This document shows, in pieces, positions 12,991-24,640 of a DNA stretch of 64,000 nt; the stretch's first letter is position 1; each line of letters begins with the position of its first letter. Origin of the DNA: Anisus vortex. Its lineage: Eukaryota; Mollusca; Gastropoda; Planorbidae. The notes beneath the pieces were generated by a model that saw nothing but the letters and a program-made list of their open reading frames with translations, searched no databases and had not been told where the DNA came from. The position numbers and the translations under genes were made by a program. The DNA is taken from NCBI GenBank assembly GCA_949126835.1, contig OX421509.1, forward strand, positions 13,358,420 to 13,422,419, given 5' to 3'.

Positions 12991-15757
12991 GCTTGTGTGT
13001 GGTAGCATGCGTGTGGTAGCATGTGTGTGGTAGAATGTGTGGTAGCATGTGTGTGGTAGCATGTGTGTGGTAGTATGTGTGTGGTAGCATATGTATGGTA
13101 GAATGTGTGGGTAGCATGTGTGTGGTAGCATGCGTGTGGTAGCATGTGTGTGGTAGCATGTGTGTGGTAGCATGTGTGTGGTAGCATGTGTGTGGGAGCA
13201 TGTGTGTGGTAGCATGTGTGTGGTAGCATGTGTGTAGTAGAATGTGTGTGGTAGAATGTGTGTGGTAGAATGTGTTTGGGTAGCATGTGTGTGGTAGAAT
13301 GTGTGTGGTAGCATGTGTGTGGTAGCATGTGTGTGGTAGCATGTGTGTGGTAGCATGTGTGTGGTAGCATGTGTGTGGTAGCATGTGTGTGGTAGAATGT
13401 GTGTGGTAGCATGTGTGTGGTAGCATGTGTGTGGTAGCATGTGTGTGGTAGCATGTGTGTGGTAGCATGTGTGTGGTAGCATGTGTGTGGTAGCATGTGT
13501 GTGGTAGCATGTGTGTGGTAGCATGTGTGTGGTAGCATGTGTGTGGTAGCATGTGTGTGGTAGCATGTGTGTGGTAGCATGTGTGTGGTAGCATGTGTAT
13601 GGTAGAATGTGTGTGGTAGCGTGTATGTGGTAGAATGTGTGTGGTAGAATGTGTTTGGGTTTGGTAGCATGTGTGTGGGAGCAGGTGTGTGGTAGAATGT
13701 GTGTGGTAGCATGTGTGTGTGGTAGCATGTGTGTGGGTAGCATGTGTGTGGTAGCATGTGTGTGGTAGCATGTGTGTGGTAGCATGTGTGTGGTAGCATG
13801 TGTGTGGTAGCATGTGTGTGGTAGCATGTGTGTGGTAGCATGTGTATGGTAGAATGTGTGTGGTAGCGTGTATGTGGTAGAATGTGTGTGGTAGAATGTG
13901 TTTGGGTTTGGTAGCATGTGTGTGGGAGCAGGTGTGTGGTAGAATGTGTGTGGTAGCATGTGTGTGGTAGCATGTGTGTGGTAGCATGTGTGTGGTAGCA
14001 TGTGTGTGGTAGCATGTGTGTGGTAGCATGTGTGTGGTAGAATGTGTGTGGTAGAATGTGTTTGGGTTTGGTAGCATGTGTGTGGGAGCAGGTGTGTTGT
14101 AGAATGTGTTTGGGTTTGGTAGCATGTGTGTGGTAGAATGTGTGTGGTAGCATGTGTGTGGTAGAATGTGTTTGGGTTTGGTAGCATGTGTGTGGGAGCA
14201 GGTGTGTGGTAGCATGTGTGTGGTAGTATGTGTGTGGTAGAATGTGTGTGGTAGAATGTGTTTGGGTTTGGTAGCATGTGTGTGGGAGCAGGTGTGTGGT
14301 AGCATGTGTGTGGTAGTATGTGTGTGGTAGCATGTGTGTGGTAGAATGTGTGTGGTAGAATGTGTTTGGGTTTGGTAGCATGTGTGTGGGAGCAGGTGAT
14401 TGGTAGAATGTGTGTGGTAGCATGTGTGTGTGTGTGGTAGCATGTGTGTGGTAGCATGTGTGTGGTAGCATGTGTGTGGTAGCATGTGTGTGGTAGCATG
14501 TGTGTGGTAGCATGTGTGTGGTAGCATGTGTGTGGTAGCATGTGTGTGGGTAGCATGTGTGTGGTAGCATGTGTGTGGTAGCATGTGTGTGGTAGCATGT
14601 GTGTCATAGCATGTGTGTGGTAGCATGTGTGTGGTAGCATGTGTGTGGTAGCATGTGTGTGTGTGTGTGTGTGGTAGAATGTGTGTGGTAGCATGTGTGT
14701 CATAGCATGTGTGTGGTAGCATGTGTGTGGTAGCATGTGTGTGGTAGCATGTGTGTGGTAGCATGTGTGTGGTAGCATGTGTGTGGTAGCATGTGTGTGG
14801 TAGCATGTGTGTGGTAGCATGTGTGTGGTAGCATGTGTGTGGTAGCATGTGTGTGGTAGCATGTGTGTGGTAGCATGTGTGTGGTAGCATGTGTGTGGTA
14901 GCATGTGTGTCATAGCATGTGTGTGGTAGCATGTGTGTGGTAGCATGTGTGTCGTAGCATGTGTGTGGTAGCATGTGTGTGGTAGCATGTGTGTGGTAGC
15001 ATGTGTGTCATAGCATGTGTGTGGTAGCATGTGTGTGGTAGCATGTGTGTGTGTGTGTGTGGTAGAATGTGTGTGGTAGCATGTGTGTCATAGCATGTGT
15101 GTGGTAGCATGTGTGTGGTAGCATGTGTGTGGTAGCATGTGTGTGGTAGCATGTGTGTAGTAGAATGTGTGTGGTAGCATGTGTGTGGTAGCATGTGTGT
15201 GGTAGCATGTGTGTGGTAGCATGTGTGTGGTAGAATGTGTGTGGTAGCATGTGTGTGGTAGCATGTGTGTGGTAGCATGTGTGTGGTAGAATGTGTGTGG
15301 TAGCATGTGTGTGGTAGCATGTGTGTGGTAGCATGTGTGTGGTAGCATGTGTGTCATAGCATGTGTGTCATAGCATGTGTGTGGTAGCATGTGTGTGGTA
15401 GCATGTGTGTGGTAGCATGTGTGTGGTAGCATGTGTGTGGTAGCATGTGTGTGGTAGCATGTGTGTGGTAGCATGTGTGTGGTAGCATGTGTGTGGTAGC
15501 ATGTGTGTGGTAGCATGTGTGTGGTAGCATGTGTGTGGTAGCATGTGTGTAGTAGAATGTGTGTGGTAGCATGTGTGTGGTAGCATGTGTGTGGTAGCAT
15601 GTGTGTGGTAGCATGTGTGTGGTAGCATGTGTGTGGTAGAATGTGTGTGGTAGCATGTGTGTGGTAGCATGTGTGTGGTAGCATGTGTGTGGTAGCATGT
15701 GTGTCATAGCATGTGTGTGGTAGCATGTGTGTCGTAGCATGTGTGTGGTAGCATGTC
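12991..15757 (+). repeat. 14-bp minisatellite, about 200 units
   Basis: Unit ATGTGTGTGGTAGC (minus strand GCTACCACACACAT). Common variants are GTAGAATG, GTCATAGC, GGGAGCAGG and GTTTGGGTTTGG. A larger pattern with the GTGTTTGGGTTTGG variant recurs between about 13590 and 14420; one block is repeated about 247 bp apart (13595 and 13842). Since 14 is not a multiple of 3 and the minus strand has no stops, all three minus frames are open for hundreds of codons (His/Thr/Cys/Tyr/Met repeats). I treat these as artefacts. Confidence 0.97.
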
Positions 15758-16540
15758 TTTTGGGTTTGTCTGTAAAAACACACACATACATAAAAGTGAA
15801 AAGTAATTAAAAAATGACCCAATAGGACCCATTTGTTTTCACCCATATAGCTGGTGAAGCAGCAATTACAATTAATTGTCCATGTCGTCACACTAGAAGG
15901 ATTGTGTGGTCAGCAAAAACCCTCATTTGTTTCCATCGACCACGATGGGAACGCGTTGCCAACACAAAACCGATAGTTGTTTCTTTTTTTTTTTTGGGGG
16001 GGGGGGTTGAGGAAGGAAGAAGGGGTGAGGTGGGCGTGCTGAATTCTAACGAGATTATGTGTCTTGTTACGAAGACAAAGCACCCCACGCCCCAGTAGAC
16101 CTCCCGCCCATATCCGATCAATGTACGCCCCCCCCCCTGTGACAGACCACGCATTTCGGTAGAGAAAGTACTGTAGTACAAAGTACAGAAGTACTTGAAT
16201 ATTTTTTTTATGTGTTGGAAAAAAAATGGATAGGTAGTGTGGGGCGCGGGGGTGGGAGATCGGAAGGTTTGATGAGGGGGGGGTGAGATGGGTGCGTAGT
16301 GGGGCGGGGGGCGCGAACAGGTGGACAAGGGGGGAGGAGTGGCGTACCAGGAGTCAATATTGACATCGACCTAAGCACCAGCAGTATGTACACGGAATCA
16401 TTAATGCGTACAGTGTACGCTTTCTTTCTTCATTTCTTTTTGGTTTGTTTTGACGTATGTGCTGTGTACACAAATCATACCTCCCGCATACAGAAAGTCA
16501 TCTGGCCTGTAGGACGGGGAGCAGTGGGGGGACACCACTT
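15758..16540. other. No gene seen; possible SINE scrap
   Basis: At about 15888-15931, CACACTAGAAGGATTGTGTG resembles the minus-strand SINE 3' module. The rest includes poly-T/G and a G-rich stretch at 16230-16340. Confidence 0.4.
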
Positions 16541-16950
16541 AGAAAATTGGTCTCTCTCTCTATTTCTCCCTCTCTATCTCTCTATCTTTCTCTATATATA
16601 TCTTCCTATTTCACTCTAGATCTATTTCTCTCCCTCTCCCTGTATATCTCTTCCTATTTTACTCTAGATCTATTTCTCTCCCTATATATCTCTTCCTATT
16701 TTACTCTAGATCTATTTCTCTCCCTATATATATCTTCCTATTTTACTCTAGATCTATTTCTCTCCCTATATATATCTTCCTATTTTACTCTAGATCTATT
16801 TCTCTCCCTACAACTTTCATTCTCTCGGTCTATTTCTCCATCTCATTCCTTTCTTTCCATTATTCCACTTCTAACTCACTATCTTTCTCTCTCATTTTCT
16901 CTGTTATTCTCTACCTATCTCCCTCTTTTTCTATTTTTTAGTTTTCCCTT

Positions 16951-16995
<45 letters not shown>

Positions 16996-17135
16996 TCATC
17001 ATCTTTCTCTCTCCCACTTTTTTTTCACGCTCATAGCGTTCCTCTTTTCTCTCTCTCTCTCTCTTTCCCTCTCTTTCCTCTTTCTTTCTCTCCTATGCTT
17101 TGTCTATGTCTTTATTTCTTTCACTCTATTCTATC
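16541..17135 (+). repeat. Pyrimidine tract with a 42-bp tandem array
   Basis: CT-rich throughout. At about 16605-16810 a 42-bp unit (TATTTTACTCTAGATCTATT, then TCTCTCCCTATATATATCTTCC) is repeated about five times. Then come (CT)n and TTTC stretches. Long Ser/Leu/Phe open frames here are artefacts. Confidence 0.9.
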
Positions 17136-18478
17136 TAACTAATGGAAAGAATGGTCAACAATAGGCTCAGATGGCTACTTGAATCTGAAAATCTACTGGC
17201 AGATGAACAGGTAGGTTTCAGAAAATGTCGATCAACAGAAGACCAAATAGCCTACATAGCCCAAGAAATAGAAGATGGCTTCCAGGAAAAGAAATCAACG
17301 ACCATTGTCTGGGTCGACCTAGAAAAAGCATTCGATAAGGTCTGGAAAGAAGGTCTAATCCTAAACCTATCAAACAACCATATATTCATATATCCCACAA
17401 AATGTTAAACTGGATTACAGAATACCTAACAAATCGCAAAGCTATAGTCAACATGCAAGGAAAAAAGAACCAACATAGCAACAATACAAAATGGAGTTCC
17501 CCAGGGAGGTTACTGTCACCCACACTATTTCTCATTTTCATAAATGACCTAATACAACATATTCCTAAAAAAGTAAAAAGCAGCATGTACGCCGACGATC
17601 TTGCTCTAATAAGCACAGAAGAATATATAGGCACCTCAAAATTTAGGCTACAAGATGCACTAAACAACCTCAACCTCTGGTCCAAAGAACTCATGAACCA
17701 GAGTCTATACTGACGGGTCATCAGGAAAAGATTTGAAAAATGGAGGAGCCACTGCCACAGGTAGCATCTCAGATAGCACTAGAGCAGAAAGACAAGCAAT
17801 TGAGCTTGCTGCAAATATACTAACAAGCCACACACAAACCCCCAACAGCCGGACTGTCATCTTCACTGACGCCAATACAGTACTCCAATCTCTAAAAAAC
17901 CCAAATGCTCTGATCAACCAGTCACTCAGTACAGAACTTTTAAAACTGAGTAAAATAACTAAAGAACTGGTTCTCCAATGGATCCCTGGGCATATACAAA
18001 ATGAAGGAAATGACACTGCCGACACCTTAGCTAAAACTGGAGGCAGACAAAACCAGACAGACCCATCTCTACACCCCGAAGAAATCAAGGCAATACTCAA
18101 AAGGAATGAATCCGAAAGATGGTCTGAGCTGCAACAAAACAACCCAAAGATTGATGCTTACTACAAACTCTTCCGCCAATTTCAGCACATCATCTTCAGA
18201 CTAAGGACTGGTCACAACAGGCTAAAGCAACACATGTTCCGCAAACTAAGGATCGGAGCAAGCGAAATGTGCCCCTGCGAAACAGCTGCCGAAAATGCGG
18301 AACATGTCCTTCAGACCTGCCTTCTGTACCATTCTACCCGGTCAGCCCATTTGGCGCCTGGAACAAACTGTTCGGTGGACTAGAACAACTGACAGCCACG
18401 GCGCAGTTCATTACAACTATCCGACTTGTTGACTGAATCATCCCTATCATAACATTTGAGAACGAAGAAGAAGAAGTA
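17136..18478 (+). pseudogene. LINE family D: RT and RNase H fragment with 3' end
   Basis: Three coding blocks of a non-LTR retrotransposon are seen. Block 1 (17142-17400) has RT finger motifs EQVGFRKCRSTEDQ and VWVDLEKAFDKVW. Block 2 (17402-17700, another frame) has LSPTLFLIFINDL and the catalytic YADD at 17588-17599. Block 3 (about 17703-18383) is a complete RNase H domain: YTDGSS (Asp at 17712), RAERQAIELA (Glu at 17787), FTDAN (Asp at 17868), GNDTADTLAK (Asp at 18021), and the WIPGH motif. It is followed by IFRLRTGHNRLKQH and a Cys/His knuckle (CPCE...EHVLQTC). The RT thumb is missing between blocks 2 and 3, a deletion at about 17700. Final residues continue in another frame to near 18436, and the tail ends GAACGAAGAAGAAG. 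RT plus RNase H fits I/Nimb-like elements. It interrupts a pyrimidine tract and is not functional. Confidence 0.9.
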
Positions 18479-18570
18479 GAATTTCTATCTATCTTTCATT
18501 CTCTTTCTTTCTCTCTAACCCTCTTCATCTCCCTCTCTTTCTCTCTCTCTCTTCCTCCCTTTTTTTTTTG
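18479..18570 (+). repeat. CT-rich tract, right side of the LINE D insertion
   Basis: TTTC/CT runs resemble the tract on the left of LINE D, suggesting the LINE entered an existing pyrimidine stretch. Confidence 0.7.
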
Positions 18571-19112
18571 AGTTCTCTCTATCTTCTTTAACTGAATAGT
18601 TTTTAGACATAAAAAATTCAACAATAATTAATGTGTATTGTTCAATGCATTTTTCTATTAAAAATGTAGGAAAAAATGCAAATTATGAAGTATAGATAGA
18701 CCTCCCCATCCCTTCACATTCCTAAAATAAATTAATAAAAAAACACATTTTTGAGGTATATTACACATAAAACTTACATTCCACAAGTCGAGATAACTCA
18801 TGGGGGACACCATAAAACTAAATATTTCATGGATTACTTCCCTTGCATTGACGAACACGCACTCTAAAATAAAAGCTAAAATCCATTTCTATAGAAATAA
18901 AGTAATTTTCTTTCTTAAAATGTTAATACTGTGCCTGAGGCAGGGGACACAAAGAAAGACAACTCTACAATTTCTTTGTTTCCCCTTGCTGCGCTGTCTG
19001 CAAGTAAAGCGTGTCTTAATACGGCGTCGTCTCCCCTTTGTAAGCTTAAACCATTGAGGAGATTTCCTGGACTTTGGAAAAAAGATAATCCTCTTACTGG
19101 AGTCGGAGTACG

Positions 19113-19160
<48 letters not shown>

Positions 19161-19318
19161 TACACATAAACACACCTACATACGCACACAGGCTATAGGA
19201 AATTGACTTATTCTTATTTCGGTGAGGGCTTTTTTTCGTGTGTGTACATTTTTAATGCTTCTCTACGGATTAATTGTTATTTTACTGGTGGTTTTAATCT
19301 GTAGGTCGATCTCACTCT
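18571..19318. other. No gene seen
   Basis: Ordinary AT-rich DNA with a CA microsatellite at about 19121-19156. Confidence 0.4.
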
Positions 19319-19580
19319 CACTGTGTGTCTGTCTGCATTTATCCACCTATCTATCTATTGCTTTATCTATCTATCTGTCTGTGTGTATATCTGTCTGGTA
19401 TGTCTGTCTGTCTATCCACCCAGCCATCTATCCATATATCCATCTATTCACCTATCTTATCGTATCTTTCTATTTGTTTTATCTTATATATCTAATCTAC
19501 CTACCTATCTTATCTTGAATCATCTTAACTTATCTATCTGTATGTCATCTATCTATCTTTCTATTTGTCTTATTTTATAT

Positions 19581-19633
<53 letters not shown>

Positions 19634-19687
19634 GATCGATCGATCGATCGATCTATCTATCTCTCCATCTATCTATCTCTCCATCTA

Positions 19688-19724
<37 letters not shown>

Positions 19725-19728
19725 ATTT
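19319..19728 (+). repeat. Decayed TATC microsatellite with ATCG and CT runs
   Basis: Imperfect TATC/TGTC units, a clean TATC run near 19579-19634, then five ATCG units near 19633-19652, and (CT)n near 19688-19712. Confidence 0.9.
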
Positions 19729-22068
19729 TGACTTCAGATCGGCCAAAATCAGATGTCTCTTTTAATTAGGGCCATTAATGGGTAAATAATTATACTAATA
19801 ACTTCAATAATTACATTTAATTAATACGAGTAAGTCATCGAGAACTTCTACTGCTGGCTACACAAAGACCAATAATTTGATACCTCCTGCCCCTCCCCCG
19901 CCCACTCACCCTACATCACACAATCACCGATCGGTACACGGTCACTCTGAATCATAGCTCCCTATTGCTCCCATGGGGACAATGTCAGCCAGAACACATT
20001 TTTAATCATTACTCTACGAGGTAAATATGGCACTCAGAAACTGTATCCACCCCTCCCTCCCCACAGACCCCCACCACACACCCCTCACCCCACAGACCCC
20101 TCACCCCACACCCCTCACCCCACACTTTCAATTTGTGTGTGTGAGTGTGAGTATAGTAGCAGCCTTTCTGATCTCAAAATTAATATCGTTGTGGCCTTTT
20201 TTATTTGTTGTTGTTGTTTTTTTATTGGGGATACTCTGGGTCGGCTGTACAATACTGCAATGAGTTAGGCTACCCTACCTTCACCGCCCCTACAGTTAGA
20301 TCGATGGAAGACAATTGCTTAGCTACTTGAAAAGACCACTTGGTTAGTCACTCACTCCCCCCCTCCCCCCGCCCTTACCAGGAACCCGCCTGCCACCTGA
20401 CTCTGTAATTCAACTCTGTTCATTCCTCATTAAGAATGAGAGTTGTTTCAACCAAAACTATTTTACTGTTGCATCCAATTTCTTAAAAAAAAAAAGGATC
20501 AATAAGAATTTTTATATATAAACGTGGCGTTTACGTTTTTTGTCCCATAATTGTAAACCAAGAACAGTATGGTTCATATATGTTTCTCATTAAATTTATT
20601 ATGTTTCATTTTATAAAAATATTATGATAAATATATGAGCAGGCGTATTGTTTTCTGGCTGGTGGGTGGTAAGGGGAGGAAATAATTTTTTTCTTTAAAG
20701 AAATGTATAAATTGTAATTTGTTTCAGACTTCCGGCCTGGGCTAGTACCTTAAAAGTGTCAATTGCTTTTTAGAGCTCAAATAATTGGTAGAAGCACTTA
20801 ACTTAACATTATAACACTTATAAATGTGATTTCGTTCAAAAACTTTAAAACGGGGAAACATGAAAAATGAATTGACCCAGTATAAATTTACACAGGGCCA
20901 CTTGTTGCCACTGTCCCACTTATAGGACGTTTTTTTTTATAAAGTCAATTTGTCAAAACTTTTTTAATTTAAAGAAAAATCAAATGCCGTTCCTTCCATT
21001 GTAACCCAAGAACTAGATAATATCTAAAAAAAATAACAAAATTTCATGACATCAGGAGAATATGTGTTAAGCTTTGTAAAAAAAGGGGGACTTCTGATTT
21101 ATCTGCCAGCCAGTACAGTGGATTGTCTCTCCCTGTCACCTTACAAGGAAGTAGAAAAGGGGCCGAGAGGGGAGTTAATTATTTTTTCTTTCTCCGTCTT
21201 TTGGTTTTGTTTGAAAGCGTTCGATACCGCCACCACGAGTTGTCTGTCCCGGCCAGCGCCCCGTAATCCGATAAGCCATTGAAGGCGACTAATGACCAAC
21301 ACTGACCACAGATGACCGTTGGTGAGCGGACAGTTGGTGATGGGGTGGGGGGGGGGTGGAAGCGGGTGTCAAAATGAGCCGGGACACGTTGGGGCGTGAC
21401 GTGGATGGGGGGGGGGGGATTGTTCTTTCGAGGTGCCGATGGTGACACTGGGCTTCGTCCTGGGTGGTTCCGGGTTTTCCTTAATTGTTTCACAGGACAT
21501 TTCTGTGTGTATGTGACTATGTGTCTGTGTGTGTGTTTTCATCACTATGTTTTTTTTTTGTATGTAGGCCTATCTTTATAGTTAGTTTATTAAATATATT
21601 CTTATGTTATATCTTTAAAGTGTACTTTAAAAAATGATTAAGAAACGAAACAATATTTTTTTTTGTGGTTTTTGTGTTTCCAAGTTTTTTACTTTTCACT
21701 TGTCTCACTGCGTGCGGCAATTAGTTCTGCCATTCAACTTGGACACACTCTCCAGGGGACGTTACTCATTTGAACTACTTAAAGCAATTATCGGCCCCCT
21801 TTTTTTTTCTCTTTCTTTCTCTCGCGCAAGACGGTCGACCTCTCACCCCTCACCCCCTTCCTCCCCGAGGTCTGGCAGGAGAAAAACAAAAATGACACGA
21901 GCATAGATGATAGTGACGGAGTCTTTTTTGTTTGTTTCAGGGGCGGTAATAGAGTTATACACGGTTAATAGAGTTAACACCCCTTGGTTTGACCAGAATG
22001 TCTGAATGTCACACTTGTCTGTTCCTTGGTTGTATTTCTTTGTATTTTTAAACATGTTTTCTTACTGT
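19729..22068. other. No gene seen; mixed unique DNA
   Basis: Contains a CCCCTCACCCCACA short array near 20075-20128, several homopolymers and G-rich stretches near 21345 and 21405. No convincing frames. Part of 21210-21320 is GC-richer than its surroundings. Confidence 0.4.
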
Positions 22069-22076
22069 GATTGTTC

Positions 22077-22353
22077 CAGGGCTGTGGAGTCGGAGTCGAA
22101 GAGTCGGAGTCGGAGGAATTTTAGGTACCTGGAGTCGGAGTTGGAGTCGGAAGTACAAAAAACTGAGGAGTCGGAGTCGGAGTTGGAGTCGGAACATTTA
22201 TCTACCATTTATCAGTCGGAGTCGGAGTCGAAGAGTCGGAGTCGGAGGAAATTTCGGTACTTGGAGTCGGAGTCGGAGTTGGAGTCGGAAGTGCACAAAA
22301 CTGAGGAGTCGGAGTTGGAGTCGGAACATTTATCTACCGACTCCACAGCCCTG
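22077..22353 (+). mobile_element. 277-bp hAT miniature element with GGAGTC hexamer arrays
   Basis: Starts CAGGGCTGTGGAGTCGGAGT and ends CGACTCCACAGCCCTG (16-bp inverted repeat). A perfect 8-bp duplication GATTGTTC lies at 22069-22076 and 22354-22361. The interior is two similar halves made of GGAGTC/GGAGTT hexamers separated by TACAAAAAACTGAG-like and GGAACATTTATCTACC blocks. It is open in two plus frames only because of the hexamers; no transposase. Confidence 0.92.
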
Positions 22354-22512
22354 GATTGTTCCCCCTTTCGCCTTCACTATTTCAAATAGAAAAAGAGTAT
22401 CTTGGCGGTTCACAGCAAAACACTGTATCAGTAAGTTGATAACCATAATACAAAACTTCCATGTTTGGTGTAGGAACATACGTTTGTAATTGTTTAGTAT
22501 GTTATCATCAAA

Positions 22513-22568
22513 CTAGCTAAATGACCCGGCGTTGCCTAGAGTAACAAATACTTGAAGAGCAAACGTCA
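22513..22568 (+). repeat. Short GTTGCC-motif repeat piece
   Basis: AACTAGCTAAATGACCCGGC followed by GTTGCC resembles the end of the composite repeat at 6895-7390; it abuts a SINE. Confidence 0.5.
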
Positions 22569-22569
22569 G

Positions 22570-22818
22570 GTACTGGCTGGCGTTCTGAAAGGTCCTGGTT
22601 CGATTCCTGGTGAAGGGTCTAATTTGTTCTTGGGTCTGGAGGGCGTCCCTGAGTCTACCCAGCCTCTGATGGGTACCTGACCTTACTTGGGGTAAAGTAA
22701 AGGCGGCTGTGCATTGTGCTGGTCACACATTTTATAAGTATTCCGAGGCCACAGAAACTGGTGAACGCTGCTTCAACGCCATATGATCAATTAATTTACT
22801 CCGAAGGGTACTATACTT

Positions 22819-22823
<5 letters not shown>
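22570..22823 (+). repeat. SINE, nearly complete
   Basis: B box GGTTCGATTCC at about 22597-22607, then CTGGAGGGCGTCCCTGAGTC, GATGGGTACCTGAC, GGGGTAAAGTAAAGGCGGC, GGTGAACGCTGCTTC and a CT run after the end. The first bases of the head with the A box are missing or diverged. Confidence 0.88.
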
Positions 22824-22853
<30 letters not shown>

Positions 22854-23349
22854 GTCCGGCAGTGCGTGACGTCCAATCAGCACTTAGGGAAAGGTGGGGG
22901 GGGGGGGGGGGGAGAGGACGTTGCGGCTATTAGTCAGCAGCTCTCGATCTATATGCCGTATGCACTTAAATACATATCTAACATATATTGATATATTGAT
23001 GTTGATGTACACAGTAAGAATGTACTCGTGTTTAGAGCCTTTTAAACTTTATAACTTTTGTTATTTCTGTCTGACGAGGCGAGCGCCGCAAACAAGAAGG
23101 TTTATTTCTTGTATTAATTATCGAAAAAACATGTTTGATCTGAAGACAGAGATCCTGCACAATCTTCAAGAAGCACCTGACCCGTTTTCTGTGACAACCC
23201 CTCACGCCAAATTCTCATCCCCAAATCCCATCCCGTAACGCAAACTTGGGAGGGGAAAAAGGTTGCATGGGGCATTGATTTGGCCAATGACACGTATTTT
23301 TTTTGTTTTTGTTTTGGTGTTCTCGGACGAAATCGAATCCCCACCTTTG
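22824..23349. other. CT run, then unique DNA
   Basis: (CT)n at 22821-22849 and a G run near 22894-22911. The remainder has no recognisable gene. Confidence 0.4.
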
Positions 23350-23357
23350 GTTAAAAC

Positions 23358-24285
23358 TAGGGATGTTAAAACCGGTTTTTTTCTAAAACCGGTTTTCGAT
23401 TCTATAAAACCGGTTTAAAACCGGATTTCGGTTCCCCTCCCCTCCCCCGCAATGTCACAAGTCATAGGCCGGAAAAAAACAAATGGGCTTAGTTTTGTAG
23501 GTATATTTGAAAAATAAGCTTACTTTAAACTTAATTTGTGTTTGCATGGCATTCAAGGGGTTGATTTGTGTGAATTCAATATTATTTTGTACTCTTTACC
23601 ATAAAATTCCTTAAAACTAAAAAAATCTGGGCTAGTTGATTAAAACCGATAATAGCTTTCAATTTTTCAATAGTGATAATCAAATTACCGATTATTGTTG
23701 ACCATAATATTAAGAAGCATTTGAAGAGGCATATAGATCTATGCACATGGTAACTTGTAAAATAATGTAATGAAAGGTTTCGCGTAACACGAATCAAAAG
23801 AATGTTATAGTGCCGTTAATATTAAAGCACAGACGTGGTGTCTAGCCGAAATGTTCAGGGTCACAGAATAACTGGGATAGGCTAGTTTGCGCCTCTCTAT
23901 TACTATTGTGTACATCAAAGGGGAGCGCACATCTTAAAGATGAGCCTACAAGTAAAAAAAAAAAATCATGTTAATTGTAACTGTAACTTTTGTAACTGTA
24001 ACTTAAAATTTGGTTTGATGTTGTTTTTATCGCAAGCCAAATTTCGTATTTGGAAAAAAAAGAAACAATATCTAAGACTAGCAAGGCATTTCAAGAATTG
24101 TTTTGTGCGAATCCAACATTATTTTTTTAAAATTATTTCCATCAGAACCAAAAAAATAAAAGGTGGGCTTTTTGAAGTAGTGATTACCTTCAAACCAACA
24201 AACCGAAATCCGGTTTTGAAAATCAAAACCGGTTTTGGGTTTCAAAACCGGAATCCGGTATTCCGGTTTTCGTTTAACATCCCTA
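23358..24285 (-). mobile_element. Second copy of the CCGGTTTT hAT-type element, 928 bp, inverted
   Basis: Ends TAGGGATGTTAAA and TTTAACATCCCTA, with a perfect 8-bp duplication GTTAAAAC at 23350-23357 and 24286-24293. Its interior matches the element at 296-1178 in reverse orientation, for example GGTAATTTGATTATCACTAT on the copy at about 845 and its complement at about 23675. No transposase. Two stretches about 530 bp apart inside this copy (near 23548 and 24083) look like an old direct duplication. Confidence 0.92.
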
Positions 24286-24293
24286 GTTAAAAC

Positions 24294-24640
24294 TAACATA
24301 AAGTTTTAAAGGCAGCGAGGAAGTCGATTATTGTATTCGCACTTCGCAACCCGCGAGCTGGATAATTAGACCAGAATATAATGTCGATACGATACTTTTT
24401 TTTTTGTATTTTTACTTTTAAAAGATTGTTGTTTTCTTTCTTTTCGAGTGTTGTAAGGATGATGTTTTTTTTTTTCAGGTTTGACATGTCTTGTAGAGGA
24501 ACCTAGTAAGTAATAAAGTAAAAGGGGCGACGCCAGGGTGGAAGGGTGTAAAGAGGGTTTTGTCCCCCCCCCCCCGGTCCCCTCGTTTGTGATGTGAATA
24601 ATGGCGGTATTATCGAATGGTTTGTACAGGCAAGTGCATA
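24294..24640. other. No gene seen
   Basis: T and C homopolymers and ordinary DNA. Confidence 0.4.

Noticed and set aside
12625..15030. 801-codon minus-strand frame
   Set aside because: Produced by the 14-bp minisatellite, which is stop-free in all three minus frames; the non-repeat C-terminal part has no domain or splice support.
22006..22489. Ser/Glu/Arg-rich frames of 127-140 codons
   Set aside because: They are the hexamer arrays of a hAT miniature element with its target duplication.
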